64,000 nucleotides of DNA from contig JARWIR010000047.1 of assembly GCA_029959085.1 (NCBI GenBank), positions 3,162,001 through 3,226,000 of the forward strand. The letters run 5' to 3'. Position 1 is the stretch's first letter, and every line of letters begins with the position of its first letter. The stretch is from Nemophila menziesii (Eukaryota > Streptophyta > Magnoliopsida > Boraginales > Hydrophyllaceae). Positions 23,540 to 34,106 of this stretch are shown here, in pieces. The translations under genes and the position numbers were made by a program. Below the pieces are notes generated by a model. It made no database searches. It saw only the letters and a list, made by a program, of their open reading frames with translations, and was not told the DNA's origin.

Positions 23540-24433
23540 TAGCAACCAAACATTAATTGAGCATGATAACTACCATTTACAATTTGGATTTTGGACTACC
23601 TTAATGGTATTTTAAATGTTTTTTCTTTTGAGTGATAATAGACTTCAACAAACGCTGAAAGTTCTTCCCATATTTCCTCTATCACATTAATTCTTTCATA
23701 ACAAAATTTTCTACGAGTTCATTCATGAATATGGTTGAGATTATTCTCCTGATGCTTCTTTCATGTTCAGTCTATCATTTAAAATTTTGGAATATTTTGG
23801 ATCTATCTATGTAATGTTAGGTTTTGAAACACGTAATATCATTTTCATATTGTCGAAAGTAACTTCCATTTCCTCAATTGTACTATTACATTTCAAGTAA
23901 AACATCAACATGAAAGTAAAAATCATCAATAGGGTAGTCAGTAAATCTCTTATATTAAATTTACATAAATAATTAACATATTTTTTGTTAAATTCTTGAA
24001 TCATTGCTTCCTTTTTTATTATCAAGTTCACTTTTTTTTACTATAAGTAAAGAAAATTTTGATTAAGGTGTAATAAAAGTTGTATCATATTATTTGGTTG
24101 TTTATGAAATTATTTTAGTATATGATTCTCAATCCTAATATTCTTATCACGACGGCTAATATGTCATTTTGGATGAGATAGGCTAGTCCACTTGATAGTA
24201 TCATTCTTTTGGAGGGACACAATGGTCTAAACACCTCACAATCTATATTGTTGATCATATTTAGGAATGATCAATAATATAAACCCGACAATTTTGTATC
24301 AAATACTTCCTTTGAAGTATGAGCAGTGAATTTGTTAAAAATGACGATGAATTTATAGTAATTTTCTCGAAAATGCGTCCACTTAAAAAATATCGATTTG
24401 TGGGTCATTGGTCATCAAAGTAGTATATATATA
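23540..24433. repeat. Block G, with a conserved minus-strand frame
   Basis: Homologous to 58430-59248 along its length. Landmarks are GCATGATAACTACCATTT at the start and CATTGGTCATCAAA just before the MULE. Contains the frame at 23807-24031. Confidence 0.8.
23807..24031 (-). pseudogene. Unrecognised 74-codon frame, conserved with 58605-58838
   Basis: The predicted product shares LMIFTFM, LKCNS and DNMKMILR with the frame at 58605-58838, and both keep the same start context. The middle is hydrophobic (LLTTLLMIFTFMLMFY) and could be a membrane segment. Both occur in block G. Further upstream sequence on the minus strand (about 24000-23550 side) is full of stops. The family is not recognised; it is probably the last exon or fragment of a decayed gene carried along by the duplications. 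Confidence 0.4.
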
Positions 24434-26202
24434 GAGTAAATACACTATTTACATATATATTATTACTCGTTTGACATATTACCCCATACTTTCTAAGACA
24501 TATTAATCCCTGTACAAAATTTCGCGCCGAATTACCCCTAACAGATTTTGTCCAATATTTTTGTTAAGTTATTATTAAAAAAATTTAGTCATTCTTAATT
24601 AATTTATATTATTATTTCTACCCATAAGCTAAACAAATTTAATATTGATCTCCTAATTTTTATAAAAATATTTAAATACTTCAAATTGAATTTTTTTTAA
24701 TAAATAACCGCCCTCCCCTTCGTCTTCTTTCCCGCACCACACCATATCACAGTCAACAACTAAGAAAGTAAGTTTAATTTTTTTTGGTTTATAGTCTAAT
24801 TGTCATGTTATCACGAAAAAGTAAAGAATTTCGCTAAAGCCTAGTGTCGAGAAAAGCTTATAGTTAATTGGACGAAACATGATCGGTTTAAGTTGAGTGT
24901 GATGAATAACCAAGATATGACTTACCTTACTCAAAATAATGGATTTTATTTTTTTAAAAAGATTCCATAAGACGATTATTCTTCTTTTTGATGGGTTTTA
25001 TGGTTAGTGGGTTCATTCTTGAAGGAATTAGTAATCCAATTTTACTTGTTCTTGTCATTGTTCATTTTTCCATTGTTATGGTTGTATTTACTTGTAGTAC
25101 CTGCTAAAAAAATGAGTTATCACTAGATTTATTACTTAGATTTAAAAAATGCAATATAATTTTAGATCCATCAAACCAGAATCTAAAGGCTTTAAAAACC
25201 CCTAAATTAAGCATCTTAACAATTGTTGGAGAGTACACCAATGTTCAACTTTTTACTCCATCATTTAATTTACAACAACCATGTATTCATGAATAAAAAG
25301 TACGATCAAACCCGATTTTCTTAACTCCAAATTAAATTTATAATTTTAGCTAATACACATTTGTTTCTTATGTCCCAAAAAAAAATCTTTGAGAGTATAA
25401 ATGGTTCTATCAGGAGAAAATCTGAACAAGGAGGAGTTTCACGAAGAAACTTGTCGAAATATATTACAAATTCGCCATTCGAATATATACAAGTAATTTA
25501 CAGTGAAGTATAACTTTATTTGGCTCCATAAATTCAAAACCATCTTTTGAAATATTTTTTTGTTAGAAAATGGTTAATTTAGACCATTTTTCTTCATATT
25601 TTGAAAAAGGAGAAAATTATCTTGTTTTGTTTGCTTCACCCCTACGTGCTCAACTCGCGCTGACAAATTGTAAGCTTCATCAACTAGTAATTTAATATGA
25701 TTTTGATTTTAAAAAATATTTTAATATTTTATGTTTTTCATAATTTTTAATATTTTTTATTTCAGTTTTTTGTATCATTTATTAATGTTTTGGGTAATGA
25801 AAATGGTGATGATGGTGATGATATTAGTGGTGCATGTGTGTCAAGAAGATGAACTAAAGATAGGTCGGGAAGAGGTTACAAAATTAATTTAAAGTTTTGG
25901 AGTTTTAAATAATTTTTTAGAATTTTGTGTATTGATTAATGTAGGTTGGGATGTTTTTGAAAAAACAAATTGATGGGTTAATTTGATTCATTCAAACTTA
26001 TGGGAAAAAATAATGATTTCAAATTATCTAAATTAATTAAGAATAATTTAATAATAAATTAACAAATTTTTTATATCAAACCCGCCTAAAGGGGGTTAAC
26101 AGGCACATGATTTTTGTATTGTGATAAAGGGTCAAAATTTAAAAAGTAGGGGGTAATCTATCAAACTGGTAATAGTAGAAATAATTTTGAGTGTATTTAC
26201 TC
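24434..26202. mobile_element. Non-autonomous MULE-like element, copy 1 (1769 bp)
   Basis: Outer ends GAGTAAATACAC (24434) and GTGTATTTACTC (26202) are perfect inverted repeats. Inside them about 70 further bases pair imperfectly, for example TTACCCCATACTTTC at 24480 with AAAAAGTAGGGGGTAAT near 26150. The flanks ATATATATA and AATGATATA fit a decayed 9-bp target duplication, usual for Mutator-like elements. The interior has no transposase frame. Homologous element at 59249-61039. A paralogous site near 17775 is empty. Confidence 0.7.
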
Positions 26203-26286
26203 AATGATATATAAAATTAATGGTTTATAAGCGTCCTTGTCGAGCATAATGAAACTTTACCATAAAAAAATCATAACGTGATCAAC

Positions 26287-26360
<74 letters not shown>

Positions 26361-27062
26361 TATAACGATATTTTTACGATAGAGTAAAACGTTTCCACTA
26401 TATTATAAAAAATGGTACATAATATACCATTTCATCGCTCTTATAAGCTCCCTTGTTTGAGTGTCTTTTATCACAAGTTTTATTTTAACTCGAGTATTAG
26501 AGTGCCACCAAAAGTATCTTCTTAAACATTTGTTGCTAGTGAAAGATAATGCCATCTTGAAAAGGCCAAAAAGATCTCGAAACAATATATGTGCTCATGG
26601 ATTATGTTTATTATTCTATCACCAATCAAAACTACTAAACTTAAATATATAACTTGTGAGTTATCCTTATTCATATTGTAATTTAGCAATTGATGTCGTA
26701 AAACAACATTAGTGATTATCAACATCAAACTTTAATGCAATATGATATATTTAAATAGTATTATTAATTACAACAACTCTACTATTGATACTTTCAATCA
26801 TGTCTCAATAATTAGAGTATCAAAGAATCTTGTAAGAGTTCATCCATCTGAAAAACTATATAGTTATAGAATTAAAATGGTAAAACCATACCTCAAAAAT
26901 ATATTTGATCTTTAGAAACCCTAGTCTTGGCCTTATATACCCATTTTAAAACATATAAACTATAGATTAAAAATTATTAAACAAGGTAAAAAACATCCAC
27001 AACATTCAAACATTAGAGAGTCATAAATGCATATAATACTATTATGTGAATGAGTATTTTAA
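26203..27062. repeat. Block A, third main copy, with (TA)n
   Basis: Homologous to 19-824 and 61040-61861. A microsatellite expands here: (TA)n at 26289-26348 followed by (GT)6 at 26349-26360. The same spot is a short TA run in the other copies. Overlapping frames at 26403-26728 on both strands are repeat shadows. Confidence 0.8.
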
Positions 27063-27253
27063 GAGTAATGATATATGTCACCCCATTTTATGTCACCCTT
27101 TTATCACCCGTCTATATATATGTGTTGATTTCCTTGAATAGAAGATAGAGAAAAATTAAACAGGATAGAGAAATCAATTCATTGGTCCATGTAGGCATAC
27201 ACGTAGGAGGTGATAAAAGGGTGATACAAAAAGGGTGACAAATATCATTACTC
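27063..27253. mobile_element. MITE, Mutator type, with perfect 9-bp target duplication
   Basis: 191 bp. The terminal inverted repeat of about 45 bp begins GAGTAATGATAT and includes GTCACCC and CCCTTTTATCACC. The flanks GTATTTTAA (27054-27062) and GTATTTTAA (27254-27262) are identical. The two paralogues of block A carry the site once, uninterrupted (816-824 and 61853-61861). The 9-bp duplication and long TIR place it with Mutator-type MITEs. It encodes nothing. Confidence 0.92.
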
Positions 27254-27470
27254 GTATTTTAAAGGCCATTTAACTAGAATAGTATCCATCAAGATAAATT
27301 AGACACAACGAAGACAAGAAGATAGGATTTTATGTTACATTTAGAGAGAGATGAGATAATTATGAGGTACACGATATAATAACGTATGTGCTAGAGAATA
27401 AATATTAGGTTAATTCATACCAGAAACAAAGCTAATTTGGAAACATTCTTAAAATATAATGGTCGTTGTA
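27254..27470. repeat. Block A continued
   Basis: Resumes the homology with 825-1029 and 61862-62050, up to AACATTCTTAAAAT at about 27450. Confidence 0.8.
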
Positions 27471-28049
27471 ACAATTGGGATGATATGGTCACAAGTCTTG
27501 TAGGGCCGCCCAAACCCAAGAAAAAGTTAATTTGGTTTTATAGGATCGGTTTGTATAGTTTTGTAGGTTATGATTTCCTTCCTAATATCGAACCTTAACC
27601 CCCTTTCCTGAAAGATATATATAACACATTACACACAAGACAACAAGTAGTTTGTACTATATTGTATAATTTTCCCTAATTATCTTTGAAAAATATATTT
27701 AAAACTTTGATGCTCTCTTCTCAAGGGTTGTTCTCTTTTTCCTCCTTCTATCTTCTCCTCTCCAAGTTAAGTGCTTTTATTTTTTTTGTTTGATGACCAT
27801 TGAATTTCAGTAAAGGCCAACTTCTGTATAGGTTTAATATTTTTTATTTATAAGCATTACTTTGTCAATATCTTATTTATTTATTTACTATAAAATCATT
27901 GATTCTTTTTTCAAAATGATATACGCTCTCTTTCATTTACTTCAGAAAATTCTGTTGGCTTTGATGAAAAGTAAGGATTGATTTTTTTTTAAAATTCGAT
28001 ATATTAATTGTTAAAGATTATTTTAATGGAAGATAATATAAGAATGATT
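27471..28049. repeat. Insertion resembling a gene 5' region, copy 2
   Basis: This segment replaces the first third of block B compared with the units at 1 kb and 62 kb. It has GGGCCGCCCAAACCC, a GATATATATAACAC TATA-like stretch (about 27612), and a pyrimidine-rich leader with CTCTTCTCAAGGG and TCTTCTCCTCTCC. Then comes a possible intron ending TTTCAG at 27810. Partly homologous to 18880-19340. No coding frame follows. Confidence 0.4.
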
Positions 28050-29390
28050 CATCTGAAAGTTAAACAACAGATTTGACGAGAAACAAAGGTACCACTAGAA
28101 TCGAAAAGACTAGGAAGCTGCAATTCTAATCCGAAGTTAAAAAGCATAAAAAACATCAAAGAAACATAACATTTGCTGCGAATAAATTACATAAATACAA
28201 AAAATCAATCCATGTATACCCATGTTACATTGACATGTTACATTAAGACATCAGAGTTGAATTCTAACATAAAGAAGATCCTAAGTTATCTTGTCCAATA
28301 TATGGGAACCTAATATTGGAGTTTATAGTGCAATTATTTCATATTATAGGGACCTATACTACAATTAACTCAAAAAGAACAAATCAGGCTCTCTTCCCTA
28401 TTTACGACTCCTTTTCTGAAAAAATGATTTTTACACCTTGCTTCAGGGTTAATTTTCTTTTGCTGATTTGTGTTTAGTTTTTCTTTTATTTTATGTAATA
28501 ATAGTTGAAATATATATTAAATAATGAATAATTTTATAAACAGTCTAAAGATCACAAATAGAACAAAGGAGATTCAAATGGTCAATATCCAAGTTTCTCA
28601 AAATAGGTAAGATTTTTCTTTTAGTGTATTTTTTTCATAATATAGGGATTTGTAATGTAAATATTTTACAATATAGGGACCTACGATGAAATTTATACTA
28701 AAAAATGATTTTTCTTAAGTTCTTTAACCTTGAACAGTAAATTTGGATAAATATTCAAATAATGTTTCTCCAATGATTTTAGGAAAATTTGTAATAAAGC
28801 TTATAAGGTATCTTTAAAACTAATTTTTTACATTTCTACTTGCTTATGTAGTTATGGTTTGCACCTTTATTTGGATAAATAGTTACTTATTTGGTCCCTT
28901 ATCCTACAAAAGTAACATTTTAATCCCTTATCTTTTGATATTTGTGACAATCATAATCCTTTTATCTTGAAAATGTAACATTTTTGTCCCTAATATTTTT
29001 ATTTTGTGACAATGTTATCCATTTTTTATTTCCCTTATATTATCCAAGTGACACATTTAAGGGTATTTTGGTACCTTATCACATCTAGTGTATAGTGACA
29101 TGTGGTTTAACCCTTATAATGTAATGAAAATAAGAAAAGACAAACACTATCACAAAATAAAAAAAATAAAGGACTAAAAAGTTAAATGTATAAAATAAAG
29201 TAATAAATTGTCAAAAAAAGGACTTTTTAGCTTAGTTACTCATTTTTTCCATGCTTAAATTTCTTTTATATACTTTTGTATTGCGATAAATTATCCCTTT
29301 TTAGTGATTTTTATTTAAATATGTAAACAAATTGTTCGCAAAGAAGAACTATTCAAGTAGTTTATGTCTCAGGTCATAACTCACTACATT
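28050..29390. repeat. Blocks B (3' part) and C; empty LINE site
   Basis: 28050-28255 is the end of block B, and 28256-29390 is block C with a foldback MITE at about 28879-29242. At 29098-29125 GACATGTGGTTTAACCC runs on into TTATAATG. In the units at 1 kb and 63 kb the LINE poly(T) starts exactly after TTAACC, so this is the unoccupied site. Confidence 0.75.
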
Positions 29391-30468
29391 TTCAACATAA
29401 TTTAATCATTTCATTTATGTTTTATTTCTTAATTATATTATAGTTTCAAGTTTTAATTTATTTATTTTTCCTATATGAAATTTCGTTGGTTATGTAATAA
29501 AATCTAGGTTATTTTATCGAATATTTGGAAACCTATAGAACAATTTTCGTATAACATAGGGGTTTATAGTTCAATCCATGCATAATATAAGATTTATAAA
29601 ATTAAATCAGGTATATATGCAAAATTGCAATTAGGTACCTATAATATACAAATATTTTCACTATTGGTCACGATATTAATTTTTTAAAAATTAGTTAGCC
29701 TATAAGTTCCTATATTATAAAAAATAACTTCTATTTTATCAAACAAATTACGAATACAAATTAAATAAATTAAAGCTTAATAAATCAGTGGGCCTCATTA
29801 ATCCCCCATACCGACTAATTGTAGGACAAAAACTAAGTTTTAAGGACCATTTGCATAGTTTTTAAAGTTGCAGGACAAATATGGTAAACGAGGTATAGCT
29901 TAGAGACTATTTGTGAAATTGTTTCTTCCTACATCATAAATATTTGTAAAATAATTTTGTAATTTTGAGACTTATGAAGTTTAATCTTAACATTTTTGTT
30001 AACGATAAAAAATTATTGATTGTTCTACTCACAAAGAAAGAACAAATGGATTTGTAAAACTCCATCCACAGATGAAAAAATGATGGTATATGTTTTGATA
30101 CTAATAACTATTTGTTCCTTAGTCTTTACATGTTTTGACTGTTTGGTCCCTTATCTTTCAATTAAGTACTTATCTTTCAATTTGTGACAATGTTAGTCTC
30201 TTTTCATTCTGTTACAATTTTGTCTGAGCACTTTTGTGGGTATATTAGACATTTATCACATAAAGGATATACAATTTGGTATTTAAGTACTAATTTTATT
30301 ATAAAATAAAACATTTAGGGCCTGAATTGTCAATAGGATATATGACCAAATTAGTTAGTTATCCATTTTCATTGAAAGGCAAAAACAAACTCTCTTTATA
30401 TTGCTCGGTTGAAAAAAATTTCCTTTTAATTTTTTTATTTTAATGAAATACAAAATTTTCTGTGAGAA
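29391..30468. repeat. Block D and start of block E, left flank of the tandem array
   Basis: It has the ATAGGGGTTTATAG motif, the block D landmark GGACAAATATGGTAAACG (about 29872) and a foldback element at about 30104-30363. The last part, 30350-30466, recurs directly at 39547-39664 on the other side of the array. Confidence 0.7.
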
Positions 30469-30509
30469 CATTATTGTTTGACAAACGATTTTGATAAGTT
30501 GATAACTTG

Positions 30510-30650
30510 ATTGGTGGAACTACATCCTGGATTGATGAACCTCTACCATGGATCGGTGGAGCTCCCCCTAGATTGGTGGGGCTCCGTCCTGGATCGGTGG
30601 AGATCTACCCCGGATAAGTGTTACTCTGCCATGGATCAGTGAAACTTAAC
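30510..30650. repeat. Minisatellite of 20-21 bp, seven copies (unit 1)
   Basis: Successive degenerate units of the form ATYGGTGGARCTCYRCCYTGG, from ATTGGTGGAACTACATCCTGG to ATCAGTGAAACTTAACT. Repeated at 33693-33833 and 36871-37011. GC-rich relative to its surroundings. Mostly 21 bp, so translatable as a 7-residue repeat, but one or two units are 20 bp and break the frame. Confidence 0.85.
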
Positions 30651-30659
30651 TATCATTGG

Positions 30660-30923
30660 TCAAAATCTATCTTGTTGAAGCCTGCGGGTGGCATACCTAT
30701 TGAAGCCATTTAAAATAAAAGTATTTTCCAAATAATTACCTCTTGGTGGAGTCCAATTCATATTTATCATACTTGTAGCCAGATTATATGGCATAGACTT
30801 ATTACAAGATTTAATAGAATTTATATGGGGCTTAGTTTCGAAGGAGGAATTTACTATTTCTTGGTTTCTAGCAGACATACCAAAACTTCTTGTAACTGAA
30901 CAAGACAAGCCATATAAATTCAA
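30660..30923 (-). pseudogene. Unrecognised 87-codon frame, array unit 1
   Basis: The frame stays open through NLYGLSCSVTRSFGMSARN, the CNKSMPYNL segment, PPRGNYLENTF and NRYATRRLQQDRF to a stop at 30660. It begins with TTG rather than ATG. Upstream it continues open to about 31040, with a Ser/Asp-rich segment (SSSSSNGEDDSSSN, then TPLPP) in unit 1 only; units 2 and 3 have a TGA there. It looks like a fragment of a real plant protein, perhaps an internal or last exon. The family is not recognised and there is no ATG. Confidence 0.45.
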
Positions 30924-31300
30924 TACTGGTGGTAGTGGTGTGACATTACTTGACGAGTCATCCTCACCATTTGAGCTGGATGATGAATCATTTCCATGCT
31001 TTGCCTTTCGGATTCCACCAGTAACCGATACATTCCTCTGTCATCCACCCTAAGTACATTACCTTTTATAGTTCTTGCAGATGTACCTCAGTTGCGTAAT
31101 GCTGTTATTATTATTATAACAAAAAACATTTTATCTGAGTCATACCGAGTGCATTTGTAATACGCATGTTCCACCATCTTTCCTTCCCTCTATTGTTGAT
31201 CATCTTTTCACTCATCACCTCTCTCTTCTCCATTTTTTTCTCTTTTCCAAATTAATTATCTCTCAAGTTTTTTTTTTGTTTTTTTGCTGATGTTGAATAG
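30924..31300 (-). other. Sequence upstream of the 87-codon frame, possible further exons
   Basis: On the minus strand a short frame begins at an ATG (about 31231) with MEKREVMSEKMINN and a KERWWNMRITNALGM segment; it is also present in unit 2 at 34233-34415. A CT-rich stretch on the plus strand (31170-31270) is purine-rich on the minus strand. Relation to the downstream frame is unproven. Confidence 0.3.
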
Positions 31301-32159
31301 ACACCCACAACAAAGTATTTATACAATACCAAATACCAAATGCCAAAAAAAAATTTAGTAAATAATTAATTAATTAAGACGCCTTAATTATAGACATGGT
31401 AATTTCACCTTGTAGAAGCGCTTATAATCATGACTTCATTATTTTAGTATTACAAAATGGTAATGGTAAGGGGTAATAATTCCATATCATTTTTTCGTAA
31501 TCATATACCATATAACCAAATAAGTTAAAAATTAATATATATTATAAAACAAACTAGTCAATAATCCAGATTATCTACATAAACAAAGAACGGTTAGGAT
31601 CATCTTATACACAATATTTTACTCATTTGTATGATTTACATTAATTGTTTCTACTAATTTTTAAAAAAAAACACATATTTGATTAGTTTTTACAATTTCC
31701 AAAATACCAATATTGAGGAGTTATTGTTTATTAATAAGGAAACAAATAATTGCTTTTTCCAAAAAAAACATTCACTAAATAAATATTTCACTAAACAAAA
31801 CTATAGACACGTATTAGTCTTTAATATAGATAATATCTAAAAAACTTTAATAAACGAAATAAATAATTATTTTTTACTATAAATAGGATTATAGAATATA
31901 AATAATTATTATATTTGCTTAATAATACCTTATAAAATTATATTAATGGAATTCCACATTGAATAATATAAAGAATACAAAGATTTTAATCATGAATTAG
32001 AGATACCTCTCTACACATTATAACATCCTTCCTAACACAAGGATTCGGATCATTCGATGTCTGAAAAATATGATCATACAACAAAATTAATTACATTTCC
32101 TTCACAAATTAAATTTGAAGCAAGACATATGCCCAAGCATTAGCTCAATCAGAGAGTAG
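31301..32159. other. TA-rich part of array unit 1
   Basis: No frame of note. Repeated at 34480-35340 and 37670-38520. Contains AATTAATTAATTAAG and two GATAATATCT-type motifs; no recognised element. Confidence 0.6.
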
Positions 32160-33692
32160 ATCTTTTCATTATGTTATAAGTGTCATATTATGGACATTTA
32201 TAGTGAAATTATTGCATAATATAGGAACATAAACTGCAATTAACTCATAAAGAAAAAAATCTCCTTCCTTTTTACAACTTCTTTTCCAAGAAAATGTTTA
32301 TTACTTTTTGCTTCAAGGCTAAATATCTTTTGCTAATTTGTGTTTTAATTTTTATTTGGTTTTATTTAACAATAATAATTGAATTATGAATTAAATAATA
32401 GAACTTGTCCTGAACAGTTTAAACATCTCAAAAGGAACAAATGAGATTCAGACCTTTGACAATAAAATTCTCCAAATAGGTATGATTTTTCCTTAAGTGT
32501 TGTTTTTTTCGTAATATATGGATATAGGGACCTATAATACAATTTGTGCTAGAAAATTGTAACTTTTGGATTTCGTGATAACATTAGGCCTTTATCTCGT
32601 AAATGTGACATTTGCCCCCTTAGATTTCAATTATGTGACAATTGAAGTCACTTTTCTGTAATTTCATTAGGTTTATAAGTGTTGGATAGTAAAATAGATT
32701 TTTAGGGAATTTTTCTAATAAAGCTTATACAATATCTTTTTAAAATGTATTTTTATATCTTTGTTTACTTATGTAGTTGTGACTTGCATTCTATTGGTAA
32801 ATAACTCATTTGGTACCTTATCTTGCAAAAGTAACATTTTAATCCCTTATCTTTTGATAATTGTGACAATGTTATCCTTTTTTTTATTTCCCTTATATTA
32901 GTAAAATGACATATTTAAGGGTATTTTGGTTGTTTATCACACCAATTGCACAGTGACATGTGGGTTTAACCCATATAATAATGGAAATATAAAAGGACTA
33001 ACACTAGAACAAAAAAAATAGGGATTAAAGGTTACATTTACAAGATAAGGTTCTAGATTGTAAAAAAAATTAAGGAATTAATAGGTTATTTAATCCTTTA
33101 ATTATATTTTCCACCCTCTAATTTTATTATGTAATTGTGTATTAAGATAAATTATTTTCTAATTATTTTGTTTTAATATGTAAACAAATTTGTTTGTAGT
33201 TTTAAAAGAAGAACTCTTGAAAACGTTTATGCCTTTGGTGAGATCTCGCTTTTCTTTCTCCACATTTTTGGTGGCTCAAAATTTGAAAGATAATCTAGCT
33301 ACTCATTGTTTTCGGGGGAAGCTTTAGGAATGTTTTTGGTGTGGTCTTTGTCGTTTTTGTTGTTCCTACAGAAATTGTCCCCGGAGGTGAAACTTGAAGC
33401 ATGCATAGGGTTAAATTCGGTGAGATTGTTGTATTATTTCTTCAATTAAACATATCTTTGATGTTGAAGATATTGTTCTTGATGTTAAGACCCTGATTTC
33501 ACGTCTATCGGTCATAATGTTTTATAAAGGCTTTGATTAGGATGACATGTTATCTCATTTCCAGTATTCTTCATGTCTTGGAATATTTTTCAATAATGAT
33601 TGGTATCTCTTGGAAATATCTATTCATTCCCTCGAATAATAATACATTGTGCATTATTGTTTGACAAACGATTTTGATAAGTTGATAACTTG

Positions 33693-33833
33693 ATTGGTGG
33701 AACTACATCCTGAATTGATGAACCTCTACCATGGATCGGTGGAGCTCCCCCTAGATTGGTGGGGCTCCGTCCTGAATCTGTGGAGATCTACCCCGGATAA
33801 GTGTTACTCTGCCATGGATCAGTGAAACTTAAC
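33693..33833. repeat. Minisatellite of 20-21 bp (unit 2)
   Basis: Same seven-copy array as in unit 1, with isolated substitutions (CTGAATTGATG, CCTGAATCTGTGG). Confidence 0.85.
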
Positions 33834-33842
33834 TCTCATTGG

Positions 33843-34106
33843 TCAAAATCTATCTTGTTGAAGTCTGCGGGTCGCATACCTATTGAAGCCATTTAAAATA
33901 AAAGTATTTTCCAAATAATTACCTCTTGGTGGAGTCCGATTCATATTTATCATACTTGTATCCAAATTATATGGCATAGACTTATTACAAGATTTAATAG
34001 AATTTATATGGGGCTTAGTTTCGAAGGAGGAATTTACTATTGCTTGGTTTCTAGCAGACATACCAAAACTTCTTGTAACTGAACAAGACAAGCCATATAA
34101 ATTCAA
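33843..34106 (-). pseudogene. Unrecognised 87-codon frame, array unit 2
   Basis: Same length and stop as in unit 1. Predicted differences from unit 1 are few (NQA for NQE, NLDTS for NLATS, NRTPP for NWTPP). At least two silent changes occur (Ala and Arg codons near the end). An in-frame TGA lies just upstream of the Ser-rich segment. Confidence 0.45.

Larger units (their letters stand above)
30469..33651. repeat. Array unit 1
   Basis: Complete 3183-bp unit. Block C lies at about 32160-33250. The unit-specific tail is at about 33260-33651 (GGTGGCTCAAAATTTGAAAG onwards). Its left edge abuts block E sequence at TCTGTGAGAA. Confidence 0.9.

Noticed and set aside
26289..26360. Origin or regulatory element at the (TA)n/(GT)n run
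   Set aside because: The same place is a short TA run in the paralogues. This is ordinary microsatellite expansion.
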